From assembly GCF_008727925.1 (NCBI RefSeq), contig NZ_VTWT01000002.1, positions 558,001-622,000 of the forward strand: a DNA stretch of 64,000 nucleotides, given 5' to 3'. The position numbers were made by a program, and so were the translations under genes. Positions 1 through 7,389 of this stretch are shown one piece after another (position 1 is the first letter of the stretch; every line of letters starts with the position of its first letter). Origin of the DNA: Adhaeribacter soli (lineage in GTDB: Bacteria; Bacteroidota; Bacteroidia; Cytophagales; Hymenobacteraceae). A model generated the notes under the pieces. The model did not search any database. It was not told the origin of the DNA and saw nothing but the letters and a program-made list of their open reading frames with translations.

Positions 1-363
1 GTTCTGATTACGATTGGCTGCATAAATGAAAACCTGCAGGCGGAACAGAATGCAAAACGGAGGATCTACAACAATATAATCCGAAAAACGGCGGCTGCTT
101 TTAACTCCCCTATAGCCGATCCGACGGTTGAAATAGATACGATTCTGAGTCAGAAGCAGACCCGGAATTATTTTCTGGAAAGTTTCTTTCATACGGCTTG
201 GTTCGACCTGGTGGGGTGCGCTTTCGGATTTGCGGATTACCTGAGCCGGAAACGCGGCCTGCACCTTACTATTGACGGTTGCCACCTGAATAGCCGGGGT
301 GCCGCTATCTTTAAGCAGGAAATTGAGCGGGAAATAATGGCTGGTCAGCCGCGTTTGGTTTAG
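1..363 (+). CDS. SGNH/GDSL-type hydrolase, C-terminal end (partial)
   Basis: The frame is open from the first base of the window to a TAG at 361-363, so the N-terminus lies outside. The 120 residues seen end with D-G-C-H-L-N-S-R-G-A. This fits the last catalytic block (D-x-x-H-L-N-x-x-G) of SGNH/GDSL hydrolases, where the Asp and His complete the Ser-Asp-His triad. The Ser and Gly blocks would lie upstream and cannot be checked. Substrate is unknown; the family includes lipases, acetyl esterases and lysophospholipases. The assignment rests on one motif at the expected distance from the C-terminus, so it is moderate. Confidence 0.6.
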   Translation, partial: VLITIGCINENLQAEQNAKRRIYNNIIRKTAAAFNSPIADPTVEIDTILSQKQTRNYFLESFFHTAWFDLVGCAFGFADYLSRKRGLHLTIDGCHLNSRGAAIFKQEIEREIMAGQPRLV

Positions 364-446
364 AACTGAACCTGGAAAGAAAGCAATTCTCTTGACTATT
401 TGGCTGAAAATCTATTGTTTTTACTAGCAACGTCGGCAATTTGTTT

Positions 447-530
447 TGCGTGAGGGATAGCAGCGGAAAGCCCACAGCGAGGTACGAGCGAGGACTTGCA
501 GCGGATAGCCCGGCCCGAAGGGACACGCCC
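447..530 (+). ncRNA. Conserved Bacteroidota intergenic RNA-like element (possibly Flavo-1-like)
   Basis: The stretch carries two near-identical direct repeats (GCAGCGGAAAGCCC from 460 and GCAGCGGATAGCCC from 499) and is closed by GCGTG at 448-452 pairing with CACGC at 524-528. I recall this arrangement, including the GGATAGCCCGGCCC core and the GGGACACGCCC end, as an abundant intergenic element of Bacteroidota genomes. I link it tentatively to the Flavo-1 RNA motif from memory. It sits 19 bases before the AlkB-like gene, so it could be in that gene's leader or be an independent transcript. Strand is assigned from the remembered orientation only. Confidence 0.45.
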
Positions 531-549
531 AAAGAATTAAGATTTACGC

Positions 550-1161
550 ATGGATTTATTTGGAAACTACTTTACCGAAAAAACCAATTTATTGCCCGAA
601 GGCGGTACCGTGCATTACTTCGGCCGCATTATGCCCAAGCCGGAAGCGGACCGTTTCTATGAGGCGCTGTGGCATACCATTGCCTGGAAAAACGATGAGG
701 CCAATATTTTCGGGAAACATTTTATTACGAAGCGGAAAGTGGCCTGGTACGGCGACCAACCCTTTGCTTACACTTACTCCAACACCACCAAACAGGCCCT
801 GCCCTGGACGACGGAATTACTGGAACTGAGAAACCTGACGGAAGCCAAAACCGGCACCATTTTTAACTCCTGCCTCCTGAATCTGTACCATTCCGGCGAC
901 GAAGGCATGGCCTGGCACAGCGACGACGAAAAAGCCTTGGCTAAAAATGGCGTAATTGCTTCGCTGAGCTTGGGGGCGGAACGGAAATTTGCCTTTAAAC
1001 ACAAGCAAACCAATCAAACGGTATCGCTGGTGCTGGAACACGGTAGCCTGCTGGTGATGAAAGATGCCACGCAAACCAACTGGCTGCACCGCCTCCCTCC
1101 TACCAAAATCGTTACTAAACCCCGCATTAATCTTACTTTCCGGACGATTTTAGAAATGTAG
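550..1161 (+). CDS. AlkB-like 2-oxoglutarate/Fe(II)-dependent dioxygenase
   Basis: This 203-residue protein has the length and layout of small bacterial AlkB homologues of the ALKBH2/3 type, which oxidatively remove alkyl groups from N1-methyladenine and N3-methylcytosine in DNA. Iron ligands are visible as H123-x-D125 (WHSDDE) and H180 (WLHRLP). The 2-oxoglutarate-binding signature R-x-N-x-T-x-R is intact at 192-198. F-N-S-C-L-L-N-L-Y at 105-113 is the usual substrate-side strand. The ATG at 550 gives a full-length N-terminus. The protein is cytoplasmic. It stands alone, with no adaptive-response regulator next to it. Family assignment is firm; exact substrate range is inferred. Confidence 0.9.
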   Translation: MDLFGNYFTEKTNLLPEGGTVHYFGRIMPKPEADRFYEALWHTIAWKNDEANIFGKHFITKRKVAWYGDQPFAYTYSNTTKQALPWTTELLELRNLTEAKTGTIFNSCLLNLYHSGDEGMAWHSDDEKALAKNGVIASLSLGAERKFAFKHKQTNQTVSLVLEHGSLLVMKDATQTNWLHRLPPTKIVTKPRINLTFRTILEM

Positions 1162-1389
1162 TTTCTTCTGAATGCCGGCTGGTCCGTGATTTTTGCTGTT
1201 GCTGTTTCTGGCATTGTCTTAAGGGATGGTTTTAACTGGCGGAAGCTGCTGATTATTTACTTCACAATTTCATAGCAGTTGCAGTGTTTGCCTTGCAGGC
1301 AAGGTCAGTTACAAACTGACCAATAATTTACCCACAAGTTACGCTTCGCTAAACTTGCGCGATGAAGTGCTTGTGCTTTTGCTGCTGCT

Positions 1390-1504
1390 GTTTCGGACAT
1401 CGGTGTCCGAAACTAATCCTGCCGGGGACATCCTTGTCCGCTTTTTTGGATACGGGGACAGGGATGTCCCCGGCAGGTTGCTTCCGGACACAGATGTCCG
1501 GAAG
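1390..1504. repeat. Cluster of GGACA/TGTCC palindromes
   Basis: The otherwise gene-free gap 1162-1612 contains three successive palindromes built on GGACA-n-TGTCC. GTTTCGGACA/TGTCCGAAAC lies at 1390-1413. A larger hairpin has arms CCTGCCGGGGACATCC (1418-1433) and its complement (1462-1477). CTTCCGGACA/TGTCCGGAAG lies at 1481-1504. All share the GGACA core but have different outer arms, which suggests a degenerating family of small palindromic elements rather than one terminator. No T-run follows them directly. Open frames crossing the area are short and show no protein features. Confidence 0.75.
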
Positions 1505-1612
1505 AGCTACTCAGAGGAAGCCCCCTCAGAGGTTTAGCTTCTGCGGAATTTCGCTGAACTTTAAAAACGCTTAGCAGTAAATAGTTGTCGGACCAGATTT
1601 GAAGCTGCTTTT

Positions 1613-2179
1613 ATGAAAACCGAAAAAGAAAAAATGCTCGCCGGCGAAATGTACGATCCGTTGGATAAGCAATTATCAGAGGAAAGGCTGCAGGCGCGTT
1701 TGCTGATAAAAGAACTGAACGATTCCCGCGAAGACCAGACGGAAGAACGGAGCCGTATTTTAAAAGCGTTGATCCCGCATGCCGGCCCCGGCTTGTGGCT
1801 GCAGCCGCCTTTTTATTGCGACTACGGCAGCAATATGGTTATCGGCGAAAAGGTATTCTTTAACTTTAATTGCGTGGTGCTCGATGTGATGCAGGTTAGA
1901 ATTGGCAGCAGAACTTTGTTTGGCCCGAACGTGCAAATTTATACCGCTACGCACCCATTGGACTATCAGGTGAGGGCTTCCGGGGTAGAATATGCCAAAC
2001 CGGTTTCCATTGGCGAAGACGTTTGGGTGGGGGGCAGCGCGGTAATTTGTCCGGGGGTAAGTATTGGCGACCGGACAGTGATCGGGGCGGGCAGCGTGGT
2101 TACCAGGGCTATTCCGGCCGATGTGTTTGCGGCGGGGAATCCCTGCCGGGTGATCCGACACTTGCTTGAGCATGCATAA
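1613..2179 (+). CDS. Maltose/galactoside O-acetyltransferase-like (left-handed beta-helix)
   Basis: A 188-residue acetyltransferase of the LacA/Maa/NodL family. The N-terminal maltose-acetyltransferase helix domain (K-M-L-A-G-E-M-Y-D-P-L-D, about 8-18) is followed by a hexapeptide-repeat left-handed beta-helix from about residue 70. The catalytic His of the family is visible at 114 in Y-T-A-T-H-P-L-D. The end (I-G-A-G-S-V-V-T-R-A-I-P-A-D-V-F-A-A-G-N-P) is the typical C-terminal coil that binds acetyl-CoA. It transfers acetyl from acetyl-CoA to a sugar hydroxyl; the physiological sugar is not known. The gene is monocistronic, with repeats on both sides. Upstream there is no recognisable Shine-Dalgarno sequence. 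Confidence 0.88.
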   Translation: MKTEKEKMLAGEMYDPLDKQLSEERLQARLLIKELNDSREDQTEERSRILKALIPHAGPGLWLQPPFYCDYGSNMVIGEKVFFNFNCVVLDVMQVRIGSRTLFGPNVQIYTATHPLDYQVRASGVEYAKPVSIGEDVWVGGSAVICPGVSIGDRTVIGAGSVVTRAIPADVFAAGNPCRVIRHLLEHA

Positions 2180-2305
2180 ATCCGAACTTTTTACCGCATC
2201 TTTGCCTGTAAGTACGGCTAACTGCTGATTTACGAATTAAAATTTATCCGGAGCTGATTTATCGGTCTTTTGTCGGTTAAAAAATTAACTTACGCAAGCA
2301 AAGAA

Positions 2306-2412
2306 AAGTCTCCCTTTGGAGGGGGTTAGGGGGAGGACTACTTATGCTCGATCAATTATTGAAAGATCGGATATTGTAAAATCCTCCCCCTACCCCCTCC
2401 AAAGGGGGACTT
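2306..2412. repeat. Long G/C-run inverted repeat
   Basis: The left arm at 2306-2337 (core CCCTTTGGAGGGGGTTAGGG) and the right arm at 2382-2412 (core CCCTACCCCCTCCAAAGGG) are near-perfect complements around a 44-base centre. The element fills the gap between the acetyltransferase and the ABC ATPase genes. Arms of this composition recur in intergenic regions of many Bacteroidota genomes as I recall, so this is probably a dispersed, non-autonomous element. It could also act as a transcription barrier. It has no coding content. Confidence 0.75.
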
Positions 2413-2487
2413 CAGGAATTTTGCATAAGATGAGTAAATAAGTAGTGGAAACCGTTCTTCATTATTAAGGAAAATCTGGCAGCAGCA

Positions 2488-3471
2488 ATGAATTTATTAG
2501 AGGTACGGGAGATCAGCTTTCAGGAGCTAAACCATAGCATTCTGGCGGGCATTAGCTTTACCCAGCGCGCATTCCAGAAACTGGTTATTGCCGGCGAAAC
2601 GGGTTCGGGGAAAAGCACGCTGCTGCAGATCATCGCGGGCTTGGTGCAGCCAACTTCCGGCCAGGTGTGGTTTAAGGGCAAACGCGTGCGCGGCCCTCAG
2701 GAAGTGCTGGTGCCGGGGCAGCCGGGCATTGCTTACCTGAGCCAGCATTTTGAGCTTCCCCAGTTTTTGCGCGTGGAGCAGGTAATGAAATACGCCAACT
2801 CGCTTTCGGAGGAAGAAGCCGAAAAGATGTTCGAAGTCTGCCGGATCGAGCACTTGCTGAAACGCAAAACCAGCGAACTTTCGGGTGGGGAGCGCCAGCG
2901 GATCGCGCTGGCCCGGTTGCTGCTGGGTTCGCCGGAATTGTTGCTGCTCGACGAGCCTTTCTCGAACCTGGACAGTACGCATAAAAAGGTGCTGAAAGCC
3001 GTGCTCCGAGACATAACGGAAGAACTGAACATTACCAGTCTGCTCGTTTCGCACGACCCGCTGGATACGCTTTCCTGGGCAGAAGAAATTCTGGTGTTGC
3101 AGCAGGGCAGCATTGTACAGCAGGGCCCGCCCAAAGAGATCTATAGCCGTCCGGCCAACGTTTATACGGCCGCACTTTTTGGCAACTACAATTTAATTCC
3201 GGCTGCCAAAGCCGGTCCGTTTGCCGATCTGCTCCGCATCTCCTTTACCGACCAGAACCTGCTCATCCGGCCGGAATGCATTAAACTTACCAAAAGCACC
3301 GAAAACGCTATTCCCGGCAAGGTAAAAAGCGTGCAGTACTATGGCAGTTATTACGAGGTGGAAGTGCAGGTGCATCACCTCCTGATCCAGGTTAAAACGC
3401 TTACTTTTCGTTGCGAAGCCGGCGACCGGGTGGGCGTTTCGGTGGAGGCCGATGATGTCTGGTATTTATAA
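2488..3471 (+). CDS. ABC transporter ATP-binding protein with C-terminal TOBE-like domain
   Basis: A 327-residue ATPase. Walker A GETGSGKST is at 36-44, signature LSGGE at 131-135, Walker B LLLLDE at 151-156 and the H-loop His at 189. Residues from about 240 form a small beta-rich region (L-L-I-R-P-E-C-I-K-L and following) like the TOBE domains of the CysA/PotA/FbpC group of import ATPases. That group energises uptake of anions, polyamines or metals. No permease or binding protein lies beside it, so the transporter it serves cannot be told and its partners must be elsewhere. The start at 2488 leaves the usual short first strand. ATPase function is sure; substrate is unknown. Confidence 0.88.
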   Translation: MNLLEVREISFQELNHSILAGISFTQRAFQKLVIAGETGSGKSTLLQIIAGLVQPTSGQVWFKGKRVRGPQEVLVPGQPGIAYLSQHFELPQFLRVEQVMKYANSLSEEEAEKMFEVCRIEHLLKRKTSELSGGERQRIALARLLLGSPELLLLDEPFSNLDSTHKKVLKAVLRDITEELNITSLLVSHDPLDTLSWAEEILVLQQGSIVQQGPPKEIYSRPANVYTAALFGNYNLIPAAKAGPFADLLRISFTDQNLLIRPECIKLTKSTENAIPGKVKSVQYYGSYYEVEVQVHHLLIQVKTLTFRCEAGDRVGVSVEADDVWYL

Positions 3472-3785
3472 AGGGCAGTCTTTTTTTCGGAAAGGAATTT
3501 GAGGAAGCCAGAACCGGGCAATTCAGAACCAGCATGAACCGGTTAGCGGTATTAAGTAGCCAGCCAAAATAGCCGTATCCATGAAAGAAAGCACAATTTC
3601 CCGTCCTTTTCGAATATTAATTATACCCAGCTTCTGTATAAATACGAATATCCAGTTTCCAATATATTTTCACTAAATTCCCTGTTTAAGCCGCACTTTT
3701 TACCGCCGACTTCAGGAAAAATTCATTTAATTCGTATACTATTGCGTCGTTTTAACGTTTTGCATACAAACCAATCTCAAACAAC
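3472..3785. other. Gene-free gap, nothing recognised
   Basis: These 314 bases between the ABC ATPase and the OmpA-like gene hold no convincing frame, no strong hairpin and no known repeat. AT content rises toward 3785, as expected for the leader and promoter of the next gene, but I see no exact TAnnTTTG box. Confidence 0.5.
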
Positions 3786-4607
3786 ATGAAAAAAATCCTA
3801 TTGCCTTCGTTTGCAATTTTCTTATCACTCACCGGATGCGTTAGCTCCAAGAAGTTTAAAGACCAGACTGCCAAGTATAATGCTTTGCAGAGCCAGTACC
3901 AGAATTGCAATACCGAAAAAGAGCAACAGGCTGCTAAGATCAGTTCCCTGCAATCGGAAGTGGACAACCTGAAAGCCAACAGCACCACCCTGCTGAACCA
4001 GCTGAGCAACTTCTCGGTAATCAGCCAGCAACAGGCCGACAATATTAAACGGTCGCTGGACAACATAAACGAGAAGGACGCTTACATTAAAACGATGCAG
4101 CTTTCTTTGCAGAAAAAAGATTCCCTGAACCTGGCTTTGGTTATGAACCTGAAAGGTGCCCTGAAAGACGTGAACGACCAGGACGTGGAAGTTAAAGTAG
4201 ACGGCAGCGCCGTGTTCATTTCCATTTCCGATAAAATGCTGTTCAAGAGCGGTAGCTACGATATTACGCCACGCGCCAAGGAAGTATTAGGCAAAGTTGC
4301 CGCCGTGGTTAAAGCTCAGCCGAATGTACAGTTCATGGTAGAAGGCCATACCGACAACAAACCAATCAAAACGGCTTCCATTAAAGATAATTGGGATCTG
4401 AGCGTTCTTCGCGCCTCGGCGGTAGTTAGGGTGTTGCAGAAGAATTACGGCGTAGATCCGAAGCGTATGATCGCCGCCGGTCGTAGCGAATACGTACCTT
4501 TAACGGCTAACGATAACGACAACAACCGTTCCCGCAACCGTCGTACCCGTATCGTGATCCTGCCGCAATTAGATCAATTCTTCCAGTTAATGGAACCGAA
4601 GAAGTAG
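3786..4607 (+). CDS. OmpA/MotB-family peptidoglycan-binding lipoprotein
   Basis: A 273-residue protein starting with a lipoprotein signal peptide whose lipobox L-T-G-C places the lipidated Cys at 18. Residues about 20-125 are polar, Gln/Asn/Lys-rich and periodic, consistent with a coiled coil. The C-terminal OmpA-like domain (about 135-262) shows V-E-G-H-T-D-N at 185-191, the helix around L-S-V-L-R-A-S-A-V-V, and S-R-N-R-R-T-R-I near 249-256, all typical of peptidoglycan-binding domains. It probably links the outer membrane to the cell wall. It is a single gene that shares a bidirectional terminator with the convergent ndh gene. Family assignment is firm; specific role is unknown. Confidence 0.88.
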   Translation: MKKILLPSFAIFLSLTGCVSSKKFKDQTAKYNALQSQYQNCNTEKEQQAAKISSLQSEVDNLKANSTTLLNQLSNFSVISQQQADNIKRSLDNINEKDAYIKTMQLSLQKKDSLNLALVMNLKGALKDVNDQDVEVKVDGSAVFISISDKMLFKSGSYDITPRAKEVLGKVAAVVKAQPNVQFMVEGHTDNKPIKTASIKDNWDLSVLRASAVVRVLQKNYGVDPKRMIAAGRSEYVPLTANDNDNNRSRNRRTRIVILPQLDQFFQLMEPKK

Positions 4608-4610
4608 GTA

Positions 4611-4739
4611 AGAAGCTATCTCAAAAATGGCTGTCATGTTGAGCGAGAGCGAACCAACTCGTCGGCGGGAAGCAAAACTGTTAATTCTGGCTTCTCTGCT
4701 GATGCCGACAAGGTCCTTCGCTGGCGCTCAGGATGACAG
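4611..4739. repeat. TGTCAT-ended MITE-like inverted repeat, copy 1
   Basis: CTGTCAT at 4631-4637 and ATGACAG at 4733-4739 bound an imperfect inverted repeat. Its inner arms read GTTGAGCGAGAGCGAA on the left and, on the other strand, CCTGAGCGCCAGCGAAGG from the right. The outer left flank AGAAGCTATCTCAAAAATGG (4611-4630) matches the outer end of copy 3 at 62881-63032 in opposite orientation. The equivalent right flank is missing, so this copy is truncated. A second copy lies at 38285-38381. The open frame over this element is not a gene. Confidence 0.75.
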
Positions 4740-4779
4740 GTGTAATTTGAGGTTAGTTTCTAATTCAATTTCCATAAAC

Positions 4780-4817
4780 AAAAAACTCCGCAGCCCGAAA
4801 GCAGCGGAGTTTTTTTG
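4780..4817. terminator. Bidirectional intrinsic terminator
   Basis: ACTCCGC (4785-4791) pairs with GCGGAGT (4804-4810), flanked by an A-run on the left and a T-run on the right. It can therefore stop transcription from both sides. It lies between the convergent OmpA-like gene and ndh. Confidence 0.85.
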
Positions 4818-4833
4818 TTTTAAAGCATAGCGT

Positions 4834-6414
4834 TTATGCTGTTGGCGGCAAATTGCTTCCCGGCAACTGCTGGTTAGGCTGAATCCCTCCCTGTGGTTGC
4901 TCACCCGGAGGGATATTGGCTGCCGGAGGCATTTGCTGTCCGGGCATATCAGGTGAAGCAGGTGGCGTCATTTGCGGATTCTGGGGCATCGGCCGGGTTT
5001 CCGGAATCGGTGCCTGTTCCGGGGGAGGAACGGAACCTTGCGGCGGAATATTAACGGCAGCTGTTTGCGGGGCCGATTTCATACCTGGCGCTTCGTTACC
5101 GGCAGTGGCAGGAGGCGCATCGCCTTTTTTCTTGCGGGGCTCTTTCCAGAACGGCCTTATAATGAGGCGTAGCGACTGGTCGTAAGTAAAGTAGTTCCAG
5201 ACCCAGGTAAAGAACGTTACCACGCGGTTGCGGTGGCCGGCCAGGCTCATTAAGTGCACAAAAAGCCACACCATCCAGGCAAACCAGCCCTGGAAGCTGA
5301 ACTTCGGCAGATCTACCACGGCGCGGTTGCGGCCTACGGTTGCCATGGCGCCTTTATTCTTGTACACAAAATCGACGGGCTTTTCTTTGGCCATGATGCG
5401 CTGCAGGTTCCTGGCCAGCAAGTGCGCCTGCTGCATGGCTACGGGCGCTACCATCGGGTGACCGCGTGGGGTGTCTTCCGTCACCATCAGGGCTACGTCG
5501 CCGATGGCAAAAATATTCTCATACCCTTCCACTTTGTTCCAGCGGTTCACGTTTATGCGCTGGTTTTTGGCTACTGCTGCTTCCTGCAAACCCGGTAAAG
5601 CGGTCCCGCTCACCCCGGCTGCCCAGATCAGGGTTTCGGCGTGAATAGACTGGCCTTTTCCGAAATAAATTTTTCCGTCTTCGTACTTTTCTACCGGCGC
5701 ATTCAGCCACACGTGTACATCCATTTCCTCGAGGTATTTCCGCGCTTTTTCCGCCGATTCGGCGCTCATACCGGTCAGCAGGTTCGGCGCGGCCTCTATG
5801 AGGTAGATCTTCATGCTCCGGAAATCGAGTTCAGGGTAATCGGAAGGCAGCACGTGCATTTTCAGCTCGGCAATGGCGCCGCTTACTTCCACGCCGGTCG
5901 GGCCGCCGCCTACTACCACCACGTTCATAAGTTCCTCCTTTTCGTAGGTGGAGTTCATGAGCAGGGCTTTCTCGAAATTCTGAAAAATGTAGCTCCTCAG
6001 GTTCAGGGCACTCGGAATGCTCTTGATCTGCATGGAGGCTTTTTCAAAATCTTTATTACCGAAGAAATTCGTTTGGCTGCCGGTGGCAATTACCAGGAAA
6101 TCGTAAGAGATCGCGCCGATATTGGTAAGCACCTCGTTGCGTTCCGGTACAATTCCGGTTACCTCGCAATAGCGGTAAATAAAGTTCTTCTGGCCTTTGA
6201 ACATCTTCCGGATCGGGTAAACGATCGAATCGGGCTCAAGGGCGCCGGTGGCTACCTGGTAAAGTAAAGGCTGAAAATTATGGTAATTGTTGCGGTCCAG
6301 CAAAACCACCTGAACGCTGGCGTGTCTAAGCTTTTTTACCAGCTCCATGCCACCGAAACCACAACCGATCACTACCACGCGGGGCATATCGGTTGCCGGG
6401 ATATTTACATTCAT
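4834..6414 (-). CDS. ndh: Type II NADH:quinone oxidoreductase (NDH-2) with Pro-rich tail
   Basis: A 526-residue flavoprotein that oxidises NADH and reduces membrane quinone without pumping protons. The FAD-binding Rossmann motif G-C-G-F-G-G is at 17-22, the NADH-binding motif GGGPTGVE at 169-176, and the second FAD contact F-A-I-G-D-V-A near 305. A tryptophan-rich amphipathic stretch around 375-420 (W-F-A-W-M-V-W-L-F-V-H-L) fits membrane attachment. The family is normally about 400-450 residues. Here residues from about 430 to 526 form an extra low-complexity tail rich in Pro, Gln, Met and Ala. A complex I operon is also present, so the cell has two NADH entry points. The start codon is preceded directly by TCGAA-type repeats. 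Confidence 0.92.
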   Translation of the reverse strand: MNVNIPATDMPRVVVIGCGFGGMELVKKLRHASVQVVLLDRNNYHNFQPLLYQVATGALEPDSIVYPIRKMFKGQKNFIYRYCEVTGIVPERNEVLTNIGAISYDFLVIATGSQTNFFGNKDFEKASMQIKSIPSALNLRSYIFQNFEKALLMNSTYEKEELMNVVVVGGGPTGVEVSGAIAELKMHVLPSDYPELDFRSMKIYLIEAAPNLLTGMSAESAEKARKYLEEMDVHVWLNAPVEKYEDGKIYFGKGQSIHAETLIWAAGVSGTALPGLQEAAVAKNQRINVNRWNKVEGYENIFAIGDVALMVTEDTPRGHPMVAPVAMQQAHLLARNLQRIMAKEKPVDFVYKNKGAMATVGRNRAVVDLPKFSFQGWFAWMVWLFVHLMSLAGHRNRVVTFFTWVWNYFTYDQSLRLIIRPFWKEPRKKKGDAPPATAGNEAPGMKSAPQTAAVNIPPQGSVPPPEQAPIPETRPMPQNPQMTPPASPDMPGQQMPPAANIPPGEQPQGGIQPNQQLPGSNLPPTA

Positions 6415-6523
6415 GTTTTCGATCTTTAGATTATTCGATATTCGATTATTCGACTATCGAATAAAAACCCATTAATAATTTATTGGGGAGTCGAACATTC
6501 GAAAAATCGAATATCGAACAGTC
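6415..6523. repeat. TCGAA-word inverted repeat upstream of ndh
   Basis: Degenerate repeats of ATTCGATATTCG / TATCGAATA type lie at 6417-6466, next to the ndh start on the minus strand. A complementary tract (GTCGAACATTCG, ATCGAATATCGAAC) lies at 6489-6522. The two tracts can pair around a short AT-rich centre. The same design precedes pruA and nuoN. Confidence 0.75.
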
Positions 6524-6602
6524 CAATTTGGCTTACTCGAAAATGAACACGGAGGTTGCTGTAAACGGTATGGTTTGGGGTTGAAAAGCCGGTTATGGTT
6601 GC

Positions 6603-7271
6603 TTACTTCTTCTTGAAATCGCCGCGCTTTATGGCTTGTATCAATTCGTACCAGGCCGTGATCGGAATGGTTGGGTACAGGTAGCGGCGCTGCTCCTGCT
6701 GTTGCTGCAGGCTCATCTGGTTCCGGAAATTGTTGTTCGGCGTCATCGGGGCATCACTCATCATGCGCTCCAGAATACCTTCGTTCAGGTTCTTAGCTAC
6801 CGCGCGCTGGTCTTCATCCGGCAATTTCAGGGAAAGGAACGCCCGCTTGAAAAGTTCTTCGGTGGAATACGGGAAAATGCGGACCTCCGGCAAAATGAGC
6901 GGGTCTTCCTTCATTTCCACAATTATGGAATAACTCTGGCTTTTGAGTCGTTTTGGAATAATTACGGATTGAGCCTTGTAACCAATGGAACTTACGATCA
7001 CGCTGTCGCCAGCCAGTACCGCCAGGGAAAAATAACCGTACTGGTTGGTAGTGGTTCCGCGGCCTGCTTTGGGCACGTAAACGCTGGCGCCCGGCAATCC
7101 ATACAGGCTGTCGCCGGCGGTAACGATACCGGTTAACTGTACCACTTGCGGCTTGCCCTGGGCCTGCACCTTGCCGGATGCAAATAAAAACAAGCATGCA
7201 ACCCCGCAGCTTAGCGCCAGCAGGTATTTCTGAAAGGAACTGAAGAACGGCAAAAACACGGCCATAAGCAT
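6603..7271 (-). CDS. Secreted carboxypeptidase-regulatory-like domain protein
   Basis: 222 residues. After a signal peptide (hydrophobic about 10-32, cleavage likely after V-Q-A-Q) comes a beta-sandwich of the carboxypeptidase-D regulatory-like type, about 43-125 (L-T-G-I-V-T-A-G-D, Y-G-Y-F-S-L, S-S-I-G-Y-K-A-Q-S). In Bacteroidota this domain is common at the front of TonB-dependent receptors and other envelope proteins. Here it stands alone, followed by a charged, Gln-rich C-terminal part of unknown function. No barrel or plug follows. The start could be Met1 or Met3. It precedes ndh on the same strand with a 188-base gap and may be cotranscribed. Confidence 0.7.
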   Translation of the reverse strand: MLMAVFLPFFSSFQKYLLALSCGVACLFLFASGKVQAQGKPQVVQLTGIVTAGDSLYGLPGASVYVPKAGRGTTTNQYGYFSLAVLAGDSVIVSSIGYKAQSVIIPKRLKSQSYSIIVEMKEDPLILPEVRIFPYSTEELFKRAFLSLKLPDEDQRAVAKNLNEGILERMMSDAPMTPNNNFRNQMSLQQQQEQRRYLYPTIPITAWYELIQAIKRGDFKKK

Positions 7272-7322
7272 TAAATAAAATTTCCTGTACGCCGGCAGGC
7301 CTTCAGAGGCGAGCCGCTATAC

Positions 7323-7348
7323 AATAATACCTCATTTCTGGTATTATT
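7323..7348. promoter_or_regulatory. Perfect 9-bp palindrome, candidate operator
   Basis: AATAATACC (7323-7331) and GGTATTATT (7340-7348) form a perfect inverted repeat with an 8-base spacer. It lies in the divergent gap between the ArsR-type gene and the secreted protein gene, where the -33 region of the regulator's promoter would be. Size and place fit an ArsR/SmtB operator. That is inference. Confidence 0.55.
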
Positions 7349-7361
7349 GATACAAGCCGGT

Positions 7362-7369
7362 TAAATTTG
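7362..7369 (+). promoter_or_regulatory. Candidate -7 box of the ArsR-type gene
   Basis: TAAATTTG matches the Bacteroidota -7 consensus TAnnTTTG exactly and lies 20 bases before the ATG. No clear TTTG -33 box is visible; the palindrome at 7323-7348 covers that area, which would suit repression by a regulator bound there. Confidence 0.5.
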
Positions 7370-7389
7370 TTTAGCTAATCAGATAAAAT

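Noticed and set aside
1355-1574. Two overlapping short open frames of 60 and 70 residues
   Set aside because: They run through the GGACA palindromes; no start context or protein features.
4627-4830. 67-residue open frame after the OmpA-like gene
   Set aside because: It consists of the TGTCAT element and the terminator, so it is not a protein gene.
5641-6267. 208-residue open frame opposite ndh
   Set aside because: Antisense shadow of a well-supported NADH dehydrogenase; no domain, promoter or leader of its own.
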